From Buttiauxella ferragutiae (GTDB taxonomy: Bacteria > Pseudomonadota > Gammaproteobacteria > Enterobacterales > Enterobacteriaceae): DNA of 64,000 nucleotides. The DNA is taken from NCBI RefSeq assembly GCF_001654915.1, contig NZ_LXEQ01000017.1. One strand, given 5' to 3'. Shown piece after piece: positions 25,484 through 33,315 of the stretch (position 1 is its first letter; each line of letters starts with the position of its first letter). The notes under the pieces were generated by a model. It made no database searches. It saw only the letters and a program-made list of their open reading frames with translations, and had not been told where the DNA came from. Made by a program: the position numbers and the translations under genes.

Positions 25484-26407
25484 ATGGACCCGATTCGCGA
25501 AGTCAGAAACCGCTTACTGAATGGCTGGCAGCTATCAAAACTCTACACTTTTGAAGTTGCCGCCAGGCATCAATCCTTCGCGTTGGCGGCAGAAGAGCTT
25601 TCGCTAAGCTCAAGTGCTGTCAGTCACCGCATTAATCAGCTTGAGCAGGAGTTGGGGATTCAGCTGTTTGTGCGTTCACACCGTAAAGTAGAGTTAACAC
25701 ATGAAGGAAAAAGAGTTTTCTGGGCGCTGAAATCTTCGCTGGATACGCTCAACCAGGAGATCCTTGATATCAAAAACCAGGAGCTTTCTGGCCTGCTGAC
25801 GATTTATTCGCGCCCTTCCGTTGCCCAGTGCTGGCTGGTTCCGCGGCTCGGGGATTTTACCCGCCGTTATCCGTCTATTTCCCTGACCATTCTCACCGGC
25901 AACGACAACGTGAATCTGCAACGCGCAGGAATTGATTTGGCACTCTATTTTGACGACACGCCTTCCTCGCAGTTGACCCATCATTTTCTGATGGATGAAG
26001 CTATCGTGCCGGTGTGTAGCCCGGAGTACGCGCAACGTTTTGAATTAAAAAATAAACCGGTTCACCTGCGCAATTGCACCTTGCTGCATGACCGGCAAGC
26101 ATGGAGCAACGATTCGGGTACCGACGAATGGCACAGTTGGGCACAGCATTTTTCGGTCACGTTACCTTCTTCTTCTGGCATCGGTTTTGATCGCTCAGAT
26201 TTAGCGGTAATTGCCGCCGTGAACCAGGTTGGGGTAGCGATGGGGCGCAAAAGACTGGTGCAAAAACGCCTCGATCGCGGTGAGCTCGTTGCCCCATTTG
26301 GCGATATGACGTTGAAGTGCCATCAGCATTACTACGCCACCACTCTGCCTGGGCGACAATGGCCGAAAATTGAAGCGTTTATTCAATGGCTTCAATCACA
26401 GGTGTAA
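25484..26407 (+). CDS. dsdC: D-serine-responsive LysR activator DsdC
   Basis: DsdC activates dsdXA when D-serine is present. The ATG at 25484 gives MDPIREVRNRLLNGWQLSKL, 307 aa, close to E. coli DsdC. The helix-turn-helix is SFALAAEELSLSSSAVSHRINQLEQELGIQLFVR. The effector domain carries GLLTIYSRPSVAQCWLVPRLGDFTRRYP and late IGFDRSDLAVIAAVNQVGVAMGRKR. The frame is open 35 codons upstream but without a ribosome site. It is divergent from dsdX. In E. coli K-12 the dsd genes lie near emrY, not emrD, so this cluster is in a different place. Confidence 0.95.
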   Translation: MDPIREVRNRLLNGWQLSKLYTFEVAARHQSFALAAEELSLSSSAVSHRINQLEQELGIQLFVRSHRKVELTHEGKRVFWALKSSLDTLNQEILDIKNQELSGLLTIYSRPSVAQCWLVPRLGDFTRRYPSISLTILTGNDNVNLQRAGIDLALYFDDTPSSQLTHHFLMDEAIVPVCSPEYAQRFELKNKPVHLRNCTLLHDRQAWSNDSGTDEWHSWAQHFSVTLPSSSGIGFDRSDLAVIAAVNQVGVAMGRKRLVQKRLDRGELVAPFGDMTLKCHQHYYATTLPGRQWPKIEAFIQWLQSQV

Positions 26408-26485
26408 TTTTGTAGTTGCCGCCCTCCGTCAAATTATGTATTTTTATGCAAATTAAATGCATAAATAACTTATCGGGAGCGTCAT

Positions 26486-27265
26486 ATGTTAAGGAAGTTC
26501 GCAAAGTCAGTTCTTTTCGCCGGGTGCATGGTTTCTACCGTACTTTCTTCTGCTTATGCCGCACAGCAGACTTATGTCGTCGGTTCTGGTGGTACTTACC
26601 GTCCGTTTGAATTTGAGAACAGCCAGAAGCAACTGGAAGGCTTCGACATCGACATCATTAAAGCCATCGCCAAAGCCGAAGGTTTTGACATCAAACTGGT
26701 TAACACGCCGTGGGAAGGCATCTTCGCCACCCTGAATTCTGGCGACCGCGACATCATCATTTCCGGTATCACCATTACCGATAAGCGCAAAGCGATGGTG
26801 AGTTTCTCAGCACCTTATTTCCCGGCAGAGCAGTCCATTGTGGTTCCGGGTGATTCCAAAGTGGATTCCGTTAACGCACTGAAAGGTTTGAAAGTGGGCG
26901 TGGTGAACTCCAGCGCAGGCGACACCGTGGTTTCTGACACCCTGGGCAAAAACAGCACTGACATCAAACGTTTTGATAACACGCCACTGTTGCTGCAAGA
27001 ACTGGCTGAAAACGGTATCGACGCCGCTGTTGGCGATGTCGGCGTGGTGAAGTACTACATCAAATCCCATCCGGATAAAGCGCTGAAAGCGGTTAAAGAC
27101 AACAAATTTGAACGCCAGTATTTCGGCATCGCGGTAGCGAAAGACAATCAGGAACTGCTGGGAAAAATCAACTCAGGCCTGAAGAAAATCGTTGCTGATG
27201 GGACTTACGCCAAGATTTACACCACGTGGTTTGATAGCAACGTTCCGACTCTCCCCGCTGAATAA
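26486..27265 (+). CDS. Amino acid ABC transporter, periplasmic binding protein
   Basis: This is a solute-binding protein of family 3 (polar amino acids), the substrate-capturing part of an importer whose permease and ATPase follow. The signal peptide is residues 1-25 (AGCMVSTVLSSAYA cleaved before AQQTY); 259 aa in all. Typical lobes: VVGSGGTYRPFEFENSQKQLEGFDIDIIKAIA, TPWEGIFATLNSGDRDIIISG and the C-terminal IAVAKDNQELLGKINSGL. The closest well-known relative is the GlnH type, but the specificity cannot be read. Its proximity to dsd makes a D-amino acid or serine-like substrate an attractive guess only. Confidence 0.9.
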   Translation: MLRKFAKSVLFAGCMVSTVLSSAYAAQQTYVVGSGGTYRPFEFENSQKQLEGFDIDIIKAIAKAEGFDIKLVNTPWEGIFATLNSGDRDIIISGITITDKRKAMVSFSAPYFPAEQSIVVPGDSKVDSVNALKGLKVGVVNSSAGDTVVSDTLGKNSTDIKRFDNTPLLLQELAENGIDAAVGDVGVVKYYIKSHPDKALKAVKDNKFERQYFGIAVAKDNQELLGKINSGLKKIVADGTYAKIYTTWFDSNVPTLPAE

Positions 27266-27278
27266 TTTCGCATGACTC

Positions 27279-27295
27279 GGGGCCGTTTCGGCCCC
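27279..27295 (+). terminator. Intercistronic hairpin between binding protein and permease
   Basis: GGGGCC / GGCCCC with loop GTTTC stands 13 bases after the binding-protein stop. Such hairpins lower expression of the downstream permease genes and protect the upstream message from 3' decay. There is no T-run after it. Confidence 0.6.
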
Positions 27296-27308
27296 AACAA
27301 GGACAGGT

Positions 27309-28073
27309 ATGACCGGATTTCGCTGGGAGATAATCTCAGAATACGCGCCCCTTTTTATGCAAGGCGCGATAATGACCATCAAGTGCACCATCATTTGCGT
27401 GATTTTAGGCACCACCTGGGGCTTGCTGCTCGGGCTGGGCCGTATGGCGCATGCCGAAGACGGCCCATGGAAACATGTGCTGCGCTATGCAGTGCAGTGG
27501 CCAGTGCGCGTTTATGTTAGTGCGTTTCGTGGCACGCCGCTGTTTGTGCAAATCATGGTGGTTCACTTCGCGCTGGTGCCGCTGTTTATCAACCCACGTG
27601 ACGGGATGCTGGTCACCAGCGGGCTGATGTCGGTAGATTTTGCCCGCGAACTGCGTTCTGAATACGGCGCGTTTCTGTCGTGTGTGGTGGCGATTACGCT
27701 AAACGCCGGGGCTTATGTCTCTGAAATTTTCCGTGCGGGTATTCAGTCAATCGACAAAGGCCAGATGGAAGCATCGCGTGCCTTGGGGATGGGCTGGGGC
27801 AAAACGATGCGCAAAGTGATTTTGCCGCAGGCGTTCCGCCGTATTCTGCCTCCGCTGGGTAATAATGCCATCGCGATTGTGAAAGATTCTTCGTTGGCTT
27901 CGGCGATTGGACTGGCTGATTTGGCTTACGCCGCACGTACCGTTTCTGGCGCTTATGCGACTTATTGGGAGCCGTACCTGACGATCTCTCTGGTGTATTG
28001 GGTGCTGACGTTCATGCTCTCGCTGATGGTGCAACACATGGAAAAGAGGTTTGGCAAAAGTGATTCACGTTAA
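27309..28073 (+). CDS. Amino acid ABC transporter, permease
   Basis: Membrane subunit of the polar amino acid importer (HisM/GlnP family). The 254-aa product starts MTGFRWEIISEYAPLFMQGA after AAGGACAGG. The family EAA loop is MEASRALGMGWGKTMRKVILPQAFRRILPPLGN near residues 155-190, which contacts the ATPase. Five membrane spans are visible. A single permease gene means it probably acts as a homodimer. The 3' end overlaps the ATPase gene by 14 bases. Confidence 0.92.
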   Translation: MTGFRWEIISEYAPLFMQGAIMTIKCTIICVILGTTWGLLLGLGRMAHAEDGPWKHVLRYAVQWPVRVYVSAFRGTPLFVQIMVVHFALVPLFINPRDGMLVTSGLMSVDFARELRSEYGAFLSCVVAITLNAGAYVSEIFRAGIQSIDKGQMEASRALGMGWGKTMRKVILPQAFRRILPPLGNNAIAIVKDSSLASAIGLADLAYAARTVSGAYATYWEPYLTISLVYWVLTFMLSLMVQHMEKRFGKSDSR

Positions 28074-28782
28074 GGATTTACAGAAACAGTTTGGCAAAAC
28101 TCATGTGCTGCGCGGCATCTCGTGTGACATTGCTCCGCAGGAAGTGGTGTGCGTGATTGGCCCGTCCGGTTCCGGTAAAAGTACCTTCTTACGCTGCCTG
28201 AATGCGCTGGAAAAGCCAGATGGTGGCGAGGTGGTGGTCAATGGTTTAGCGGTTCACGATCCGAAAACTAATCTCAACACCCTGCGTGCAGGCGTGGGCA
28301 TGGTGTTCCAGCGTTTTAACCTGTTCCCGCATATGACAGTGCTGGAAAACCTGACGATGGCACCGATGTCGCTTAAAGGTTTGTCGAAAGCTGAAGCGGT
28401 ATCACGCGCCGAAAAGCTGCTGCAAAAGGTTGGGTTGATAGACAAGATTGACGCCTGGCCATCGAGCCTATCTGGTGGGCAACAGCAGCGCGTGGCGATT
28501 GCCCGTGCGCTGGCAATGGAGCCGTCGATCATTCTGTTTGATGAGCCGACTTCCGCACTCGACCCGGAGTTAGTCGGTGAAGTGCTGGCGGTAATGAAAC
28601 AGTTGGCGCTGGAAGGCATGACGATGGTGATTGTCACACACGAAATGGGCTTTGCCCGTGAAGTGGCCGACCGCGTGGTGTTTATCGATCAGGGTGTGAT
28701 TCAGGAACAGGGGCCGCCGTCGCAGCTGTTTACTGCACCGCAAAACCCACGGACGAAAGAGTTTTTGAGTAAGGTGCTTTAA
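28060..28782 (+). CDS. Amino acid ABC transporter, ATP-binding protein
   Basis: ATPase of the importer. The GTG at 28060 is the likely start (AGAGG at 28044-28048; product MIHVKDLQKQFGKTHVLRG, 240 aa); a TTG at 28051 is too close to the ribosome site. Walker A GPSGSGKST, Q-loop VFQRFNLFPHMTVLEN, signature LSGGQQQRVAIARALAMEP, Walker B ILFDEPTSALDPE and the switch His in IVTHEMGFAR are all intact. It belongs to the GlnQ/HisP group. It is followed directly by a palindromic intergenic repeat and convergent emrD. Confidence 0.94.
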   Translation: MIHVKDLQKQFGKTHVLRGISCDIAPQEVVCVIGPSGSGKSTFLRCLNALEKPDGGEVVVNGLAVHDPKTNLNTLRAGVGMVFQRFNLFPHMTVLENLTMAPMSLKGLSKAEAVSRAEKLLQKVGLIDKIDAWPSSLSGGQQQRVAIARALAMEPSIILFDEPTSALDPELVGEVLAVMKQLALEGMTMVIVTHEMGFAREVADRVVFIDQGVIQEQGPPSQLFTAPQNPRTKEFLSKVL

Positions 28783-28788
28783 GTTTTT

Positions 28789-28924
28789 CCCCTCACCCCG
28801 ACCCTCTCCCCGTAGGGGCGAGGGAGAAAACCGATCTGTTCCCTCTCACCCTTGGGAGAGAGTTAGGGCGAGGGAGAAAACCGATTTGTCCCCTCTCCCT
28901 GAGGGAGAGGGCCAGGGTGAGGGG
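28789..28924. repeat. Palindromic CCCTCACCC...GGGAGAGGG intergenic repeat, copy 2 (expanded)
   Basis: Same family as 22483 but longer. Between the outer arms CCCCTCACCC and GGGTGAGGGG are three inner blocks with GAGGGAGAAAACCGAT repeated twice (28830s and 28870s). It fills the gap between two convergent genes (the ABC ATPase and emrD), where it could act as a bidirectional terminator. Confidence 0.85.
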
Positions 28925-28931
28925 GAAATCC

Positions 28932-30116
28932 CTACGCCGCTTCCTCATGCTGCTGGAATTTATGCGCCAGCGGCAGCCAGCAGAACAAAATCATCACGCC
29001 CATCGCCGTCATTAACATTCCGAGGCTAAACTGCCCGGTCTGTGGCAGCAAGGCGGAAAACCACGCCATTGCCCCAGAACCCATATTTTGCAGCCCACCA
29101 ACCAATGCGCCAGCAGTCCCAGCGAGGAATGGGAATGGCTCCATTGCACCACTGGTAGCCAGCGGGAATAGCATTCCGGCGCCGAAGAAGAACAGCGCAG
29201 CAGGTACCAGTAGAGTCCAGATATTCATGAAACCGAGCCAGCCTGGGATCCACATTAAAATACCCGCAACCAGGCAGCTCAAAACCGCTTGCCACATCAA
29301 CGATGAAAAACGTGCATTTTGACGGCCCGCGTACCACGAACCAAAAAATGCCGCCGGAATCGGCAGGATAAACAGAATACTCACCACCACGCCGTTAAGC
29401 CCCAGCACACCGCCCATCAATACGCCGGAACAGGCTTCAAAGACCGCTACACCCGCAAGACCACCTACCAGCATCAGCAAGTAGCAATTGAACGAGCCGC
29501 TACCCAGCAGCGTTTTGTAACTCGCCATCAGGCGTTGAGGAGTTGCCTGGACAGGGCGTGTTTCTGGCAGCCAGCGCAGCATGCAGAAACCGACAATGAT
29601 GCACAGCACCAGCAGGAAGCCGTAACAAGCACGCCAGCCCCAAACGGAATCAAGCAAGCTGCCAATGATCGGTGCGATCAGCGGGCTGACCAGGATCCCC
29701 ATGTTCAGCAAGCTATTGGCTGAACGAAGCGAGGCACCTTCGTAGAGATCTCGCGGCATGGTGCGCGCCATGACGCCAGCGACACCGGTTCCCATCCCTT
29801 GCAATGCACTGGCAATCACCAGGGCGGTTAAATTGGTGGTAAACAGCGCCCACACTGTTGCGAGGATGAAAATACTCATGCCCGCCAGAATGACCGGGCG
29901 GCGACCAATGCGGTCGGAAATTGGCCCGTAAACCAGTTGTGAAACGCCATAGGTCAGCAAATATGCCGCCATCACTTGCTGGATTGCACCGTTGCGCACA
30001 CCGAAGTCGTGAGCCATATCGGGAATCGACGGGATATAAATGGTTTGCGTCATCTGCCCGACGGCAACCAAAAGAATTAACATCATCAGTAGGTGAATGT
30101 TGGCTAGCTTTTTCAT
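28932..30116 (-). CDS. emrD: Multidrug efflux MFS transporter EmrD
   Basis: EmrD is a proton-driven exporter of amphipathic compounds in the inner membrane (DHA1 family). The 394-aa product has 12 membrane segments. The MFS motif A loop is GPISDRIGRRPVILAGMSIF after span 2, and the E. coli-like N-terminus MKKLANIHLLMMLILLVAVG is present. Length equals the E. coli protein (394). It is adjacent to the tisB/istR locus, as in E. coli. Confidence 0.95.
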   Translation of the reverse strand: MKKLANIHLLMMLILLVAVGQMTQTIYIPSIPDMAHDFGVRNGAIQQVMAAYLLTYGVSQLVYGPISDRIGRRPVILAGMSIFILATVWALFTTNLTALVIASALQGMGTGVAGVMARTMPRDLYEGASLRSANSLLNMGILVSPLIAPIIGSLLDSVWGWRACYGFLLVLCIIVGFCMLRWLPETRPVQATPQRLMASYKTLLGSGSFNCYLLMLVGGLAGVAVFEACSGVLMGGVLGLNGVVVSILFILPIPAAFFGSWYAGRQNARFSSLMWQAVLSCLVAGILMWIPGWLGFMNIWTLLVPAALFFFGAGMLFPLATSGAMEPFPFLAGTAGALVGGLQNMGSGAMAWFSALLPQTGQFSLGMLMTAMGVMILFCWLPLAHKFQQHEEAA

Positions 30117-30372
30117 TTTCTCAAGTGTGTTGTAGGGATTTAAATGCCAAAAGCCAGTTTATAAAACTGACTGCGTCAAAAAATCGAGAGGAATCTACCA
30201 CACAAAGATAATGAAGCCCTATGGTGTCATGCTTTTTGATAGGGGATTTAATGGCAGCTTTTAAAGCCTGAACGGCAATTTTTGTTGCCAGAAATGAGTG
30301 ATGTGCCGCAGTGCGATCTAAAGACGAGATATATCTTTGAAGTTAAAAATGATTATCAGGAGATACGCAGGG

Positions 30373-30720
30373 ATGGATTTCGAAGCGAAGAAACAACGTG
30401 CGCTCAATTTACTTGCCAAAACAGGGATGTGGAAAAGCACTTATGCTCCACTCTATGTCAATTTGCTCTGGCGTTTTAATTTCAGGTGCCGGCCTCCTCA
30501 TTTTGTTCCTTTTTACATGACTTTCCTGAACTTCAGCCTCTACTTTGGCGTGCTGTGGGGGGGAATTATGTGGTTTCTGCAATGGCGTCATGATGGAGAT
30601 AGTGCTGAAGGTATATTGTTGAAAATACTGTCAGCGGGAGTGACGTTCGGTTTAATAATGACCATGTATTACGCCTTAAGTCGGTGGTATTACAGATTAC
30701 CCGCCTGGGAAGATGTATAG
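30373..30720 (+). CDS. Small two-span membrane protein (DUF6404-like)
   Basis: Function unknown. The ATG at 30373 gives MDFEAKKQRALNLLAKTGMW, 115 aa; in-frame starts upstream lack support. A cytoplasmic helix is followed by the R/P-rich segment FRCRPPHFVPFYMTF and two membrane spans (SLYFGVLWGGIMWFLQW; LKILSAGVTFGLIMTMYYAL). The pattern resembles DUF6404 proteins as I recall them. It lies between emrD and tisB and shares a bidirectional terminator with tisB. Confidence 0.75.
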   Translation: MDFEAKKQRALNLLAKTGMWKSTYAPLYVNLLWRFNFRCRPPHFVPFYMTFLNFSLYFGVLWGGIMWFLQWRHDGDSAEGILLKILSAGVTFGLIMTMYYALSRWYYRLPAWEDV

Positions 30721-30730
30721 CTTTTTTATT

Positions 30731-30758
30731 AAAAGGAGGCGGTTTCCCGCCTCCTTTT
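30731..30758. terminator. Bidirectional terminator between the DUF6404-like gene and tisB
   Basis: Perfect 12-bp stem AAAAGGAGGCGG / CCGCCTCCTTTT with loop TTTC. In the minus direction it is followed by AATAAAAAAG, which would serve the tisB transcript; in the plus direction the T-run is inside the stem. Confidence 0.88.
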
Positions 30759-30780
30759 GGTGCGACTTGAAGGCCATGAA

Positions 30781-30870
30781 TTACTTGAAGTATTTCATGG
30801 CAAGTTCAAGCAGTTGCAGCAAGGCAACCATGAGTTTCAGAAACGCAATTGCCAGTTCCATCAAGCCCAT
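30781..30870 (-). CDS. tisB: SOS-induced membrane toxin TisB
   Basis: This is a 29-residue hydrophobic peptide, too short for routine gene calling, translated by hand. It starts MGLMELAIAFLKLM and ends LLELAMKYFK. It has the same length as E. coli TisB and the same layout: one amphipathic membrane helix with lysines at the C-terminus (YLK there, YFK here). TisB inserts in the inner membrane under DNA damage, dissipates the proton-motive force and promotes persistence. The ribosome site is AGGAG. A 160-190-base leader separates it from its promoter, and a 12-codon frame (31008-31043) resembles the untranslated tisA. The LexA box at 31075 and the divergent istR complete the locus. Confidence 0.9.
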   Translation of the reverse strand: MGLMELAIAFLKLMVALLQLLELAMKYFK

Positions 30871-31074
30871 ACGCTTTCTCCTGTGGCCAGGAGCACTTTC
30901 AGCCGACGAGCCTTTCCGCTGCCTGTTGCCTGCTGAATTTGTTGAGGTGATCCGATGTGCTCCTCTGAGGTTAAGGCACTGACGGCACCACCCGTTTCAG
31001 CCAGGACTTAAATTGCGCGGCGGTTTGCGGCCTCAGAGCACATCACATTCAACACACTCAGTATATCCATTATA

Positions 31075-31090
31075 CTGTATAAATAAACAG
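31075..31090. promoter_or_regulatory. LexA box between tisB and istR
   Basis: CTGTATAAATAAACAG fits the CTG-N10-CAG LexA consensus with an AT-rich centre. On the minus strand it overlaps the tis promoter (TATAAT at 31068-31073). On the plus strand it could also control a longer istR-2 transcript, as in E. coli. Confidence 0.88.
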
Positions 31091-31160
31091 GTAAAAGATG
31101 AAAATGCGAACAGCTTCGCAAGCCACAGATTTATGCGTTGTTCACATTAGCAGCAAGTAT

Positions 31161-31189
31161 TTGCACCTGGGGGGGTTTCGTCGTATATT
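31161..31189 (+). promoter_or_regulatory. Constitutive sigma-70 promoter of istR-1
   Basis: -35 TTGCAC (31161-31166), spacer of exactly 17, -10 TATATT (31184-31189). The predicted first base is about 31196. It has no LexA box of its own, which fits a constitutively made antitoxin RNA. Confidence 0.8.
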
Positions 31190-31195
31190 TTGGAG

Positions 31196-31281
31196 GTTGA
31201 TGTGATCTGGTGTGCGAAGCAGTAAAAGCACTAGCAGCAAAAACAAAAAACCTCGCCTCACCAGCGGGGTTTTTTGTTTTT
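31196..31281 (+). ncRNA. istR: IstR-1 antisense RNA, antitoxin to tisB
   Basis: Predicted transcript of about 86 bases, from a good sigma-70 promoter to a strong terminator. Its first 20 bases, GTTGATGTGATCTGGTGTGC, can pair with the tis leader RNA (made from minus strand 30941-30960). The duplex has 17 Watson-Crick pairs, two G-U pairs and one mismatch. The target is about 70-90 bases upstream of the tisB start, where E. coli IstR-1 blocks the ribosome standby site. The start of the RNA also resembles E. coli IstR-1 as I recall it. Confidence 0.88.
31245..31281. terminator. istR terminator, shared with the convergent lipoprotein gene
   Basis: AAAAAACCTCGC / GCGGGGTTTTTT (one G-U pair) with a 7-base loop, then GTTTTTG. 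The A-run on the left makes it usable in both directions. Confidence 0.9.
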
Positions 31282-31299
31282 GTAGGTTCTGAAATTGAC

Positions 31300-31602
31300 T
31301 TAGTTGTAAAACCCCTGGGGAACGGATTGCCCGAAACCATCGCCGCTGTCGGTGCTGTTATCCTGCCGTCCTCGTGCTTCCAGCCTGTCTGCACGCATTT
31401 TCTCACTTATTTCTCTGCGCTGCTCAGTGGTTAAATTTTCACGGCCATAATACTGATCCGGATATTGCGAGCGCATCATTAATGCCTCGTTAGTCTCTGC
31501 CGGACTAATAGTTTTATGCCCGTCATAGCCTGAAGTATCAGTCGATGAGCAGCCAATAATGGCGAGCGGGATAAGCAATATCAAAGCGTATTTATAAGCC
31601 AT
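31300..31602 (-). CDS. Small lipoprotein of unknown function
   Basis: The ATG at 31600-31602 follows AGGAAAC and gives MAYKYALILLIPLAIIGCSS, 100 aa; the longer frame upstream has no ribosome site. The lipobox is AIIGC (Cys17), so the protein is lipid-modified; Ser/Thr at +2 predicts outer-membrane sorting. The mature part is hydrophilic, with ETNEALMMRSQYPDQYYGREN, a charged helix LTTEQRREISEKMRADRLEARGRQ and a Ser/Gly tail. I do not recognise the family. It is convergent with istR. Confidence 0.8.
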   Translation of the reverse strand: MAYKYALILLIPLAIIGCSSTDTSGYDGHKTISPAETNEALMMRSQYPDQYYGRENLTTEQRREISEKMRADRLEARGRQDNSTDSGDGFGQSVPQGFYN

Positions 31603-31800
31603 ATTGTTTCCTGAACCAGCACGGTGGTTATCGAATTCACGCAGCGTATCACGATAGTTTAGTCGCGACTGCCAGCCGTAACACGATTCGAAGAAATCTT
31701 TAAACACACTCTTTCACGCCACTTTCCTCCCCGATTTTCATTCACGAATTACCCTTAATGAGCTTGCTAATTATTCATTCGCTGAAAACAGGAGAGAGAC

Positions 31801-32418
31801 ATGCTAAAGCATCGTTTGTCCGCTTTATTGCTCAGTGTTCTGATGCTGAGTACGGGAGTTGTGGCGGCTCAAGTTGATAATGTCATTAGGCCAATTCGCG
31901 GAACAATTGATTCGGTGAATGACCATTCAGTCATCATCACCACCCGACAGGGGGAAAAGCTCGATGTGGTTTTGACAGACAAAACCAAAGTGAACAGCAT
32001 CAGCGAGGCCAAAATCAGTGATATCAAGCCTGATAGTTTTATTGGCACGGCTGCTGTCCAGCAGGCTGATGGTACGCTGAAGGCGCTGGAAGTCCATGTG
32101 TTTGCCCCAAGCTTGCGTGGCTCAGGCGAAGGCTTTAATCCCTTTGAATCTGCAGATGGTAACGTGAATACCATGACGAACGGGACGGTGGGTAAACTGG
32201 TGAATAGCCAGGGCCGCACCATGACAGTGAAGGTTAAAGACATGGAGAAAACGGTGATTGTGCCGGACGATGTACCCGTCGTCTTGATTACCCCAGGCTC
32301 ACGAAACTTGCTGCAACCCGGTACCAAAGTGATGGTACATGCTGCGAAAGACGATAAAGGCCAGTTGGTGGCGCGTGGTATTTCTGCTGGCAAAAACGGG
32401 CTTACGCCACCGATGTGA
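31801..32418 (+). CDS. Exported DUF5666-like protein
   Basis: Function unknown. The 205-aa product has a signal peptide (residues 1-23, LLLSVLMLSTGVVAA cleaved before QVDN). Two beta-rich repeats follow, RGTIDSVNDHSVIITTRQGEKLDVVLTDKTKV and NGTVGKLVNSQGRTMTVKVKDMEKTVIVPDD, each continuing into a segment of small residues. This duplication of an OB-like module resembles DUF5666 proteins. GGAGAGAGAC precedes the ATG. It stands alone between a lipoprotein gene and yiaD. Confidence 0.82.
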   Translation: MLKHRLSALLLSVLMLSTGVVAAQVDNVIRPIRGTIDSVNDHSVIITTRQGEKLDVVLTDKTKVNSISEAKISDIKPDSFIGTAAVQQADGTLKALEVHVFAPSLRGSGEGFNPFESADGNVNTMTNGTVGKLVNSQGRTMTVKVKDMEKTVIVPDDVPVVLITPGSRNLLQPGTKVMVHAAKDDKGQLVARGISAGKNGLTPPM

Positions 32419-32486
32419 ATTTTTGGGTTTATACCAGGATGGAAAATCATCGCCCCGACATATGGCCGGGGCGAGAAAGCCAAAGA

Positions 32487-33149
32487 TTAAGCTAATGGGC
32501 TCAATGTAATTTCTACGCGGCGGTTCTGCGCCTTGCCTTCAGCAGTGCTGTTGCTGGCAATTGGGTTCGCCGGGCCTGCACCGGTGGTGCGTACACGGTT
32601 AGCTGCCACGCCCTGGGTGATAAGCGCGCTACCTACGCCGTCGGCACGTTGCTGGGAGAGCTTCATATTCAGCTCGTTGCTGCCGGTGCTGTCGGTGTAA
32701 CCTACGACGTTAACCGCAGTTTTCGGATATTCTTTCAGTACCATCGCCACGCCGGTCAGGGTGTTCGCCCCAGCAGGTTTAAGCGTTGCGCTGCTGCTGT
32801 CAAAAGTGACGTTGTTTGGCATATTAAGTACGATGTTGTCGCCATTACGCGTGACGCTTACGCCAGTTCCCTGCATTTTTTCACGCAGTTTAGCTTCTTG
32901 CACATCCATGTAATAACCAACGCCACCACCTAATGCAGCACCCGCTGCGGCACCAATCAGTGCGCCTTTGCCGCGATCTTTTTTCGATGAGGAAAGAGCG
33001 CCGATGCCAGCACCTACCAGTGAGCCAAGACCTGCTCCGACACCCGCTTTTCCAGCTTCACGCTCGCCGGTGTAAGGGTTGGTAGTACAGCCAGAAACTG
33101 CTAACGTGCCGCAAACTATGGCGGCAATCATCATGACGCGTTTTTTCAT
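32487..33149 (-). CDS. yiaD: OmpA-family lipoprotein YiaD
   Basis: YiaD is an outer-membrane lipoprotein that binds peptidoglycan; in E. coli it suppresses a bamD mutation. The ATG at 33147-33149 gives MKKRVMMIAAIVCGTLAVSG then Cys21 (lipobox VSGC), 220 aa. A glycine-zipper region spans about 35-85 (AGVGAGLGSLVGAGIGALSS; GALIGAAAGAALGGGVGYYM). The OmpA_C domain is at 105-218 with the TDSTGSNELNMKLSQQRADGVGSAL and ENRRVEI-like (AQNRRVEI) motifs. It is divergent from bisC. Confidence 0.95.
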   Translation of the reverse strand: MKKRVMMIAAIVCGTLAVSGCTTNPYTGEREAGKAGVGAGLGSLVGAGIGALSSSKKDRGKGALIGAAAGAALGGGVGYYMDVQEAKLREKMQGTGVSVTRNGDNIVLNMPNNVTFDSSSATLKPAGANTLTGVAMVLKEYPKTAVNVVGYTDSTGSNELNMKLSQQRADGVGSALITQGVAANRVRTTGAGPANPIASNSTAEGKAQNRRVEITLSPLA

Positions 33150-33315
33150 CTTATTTCCTTGGTGAATTAAATAAAGCAACCGCATGCTAAGCGGCGGTTG
33201 ATTATGCCGTGTGAATATGTCGATGTTTCTATAGAGTCGTCTGAATTTGTAAACAAAATATCGAGTGGTCATTAGATCGCCACATGCCCATTACCTGCAA
33301 ACACGGGAGCCCAAA

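Noticed and set aside
30282..30479. Frame overlapping the start of the DUF6404-like gene
   Set aside because: Out of frame with the recognisable membrane protein and without a ribosome site.
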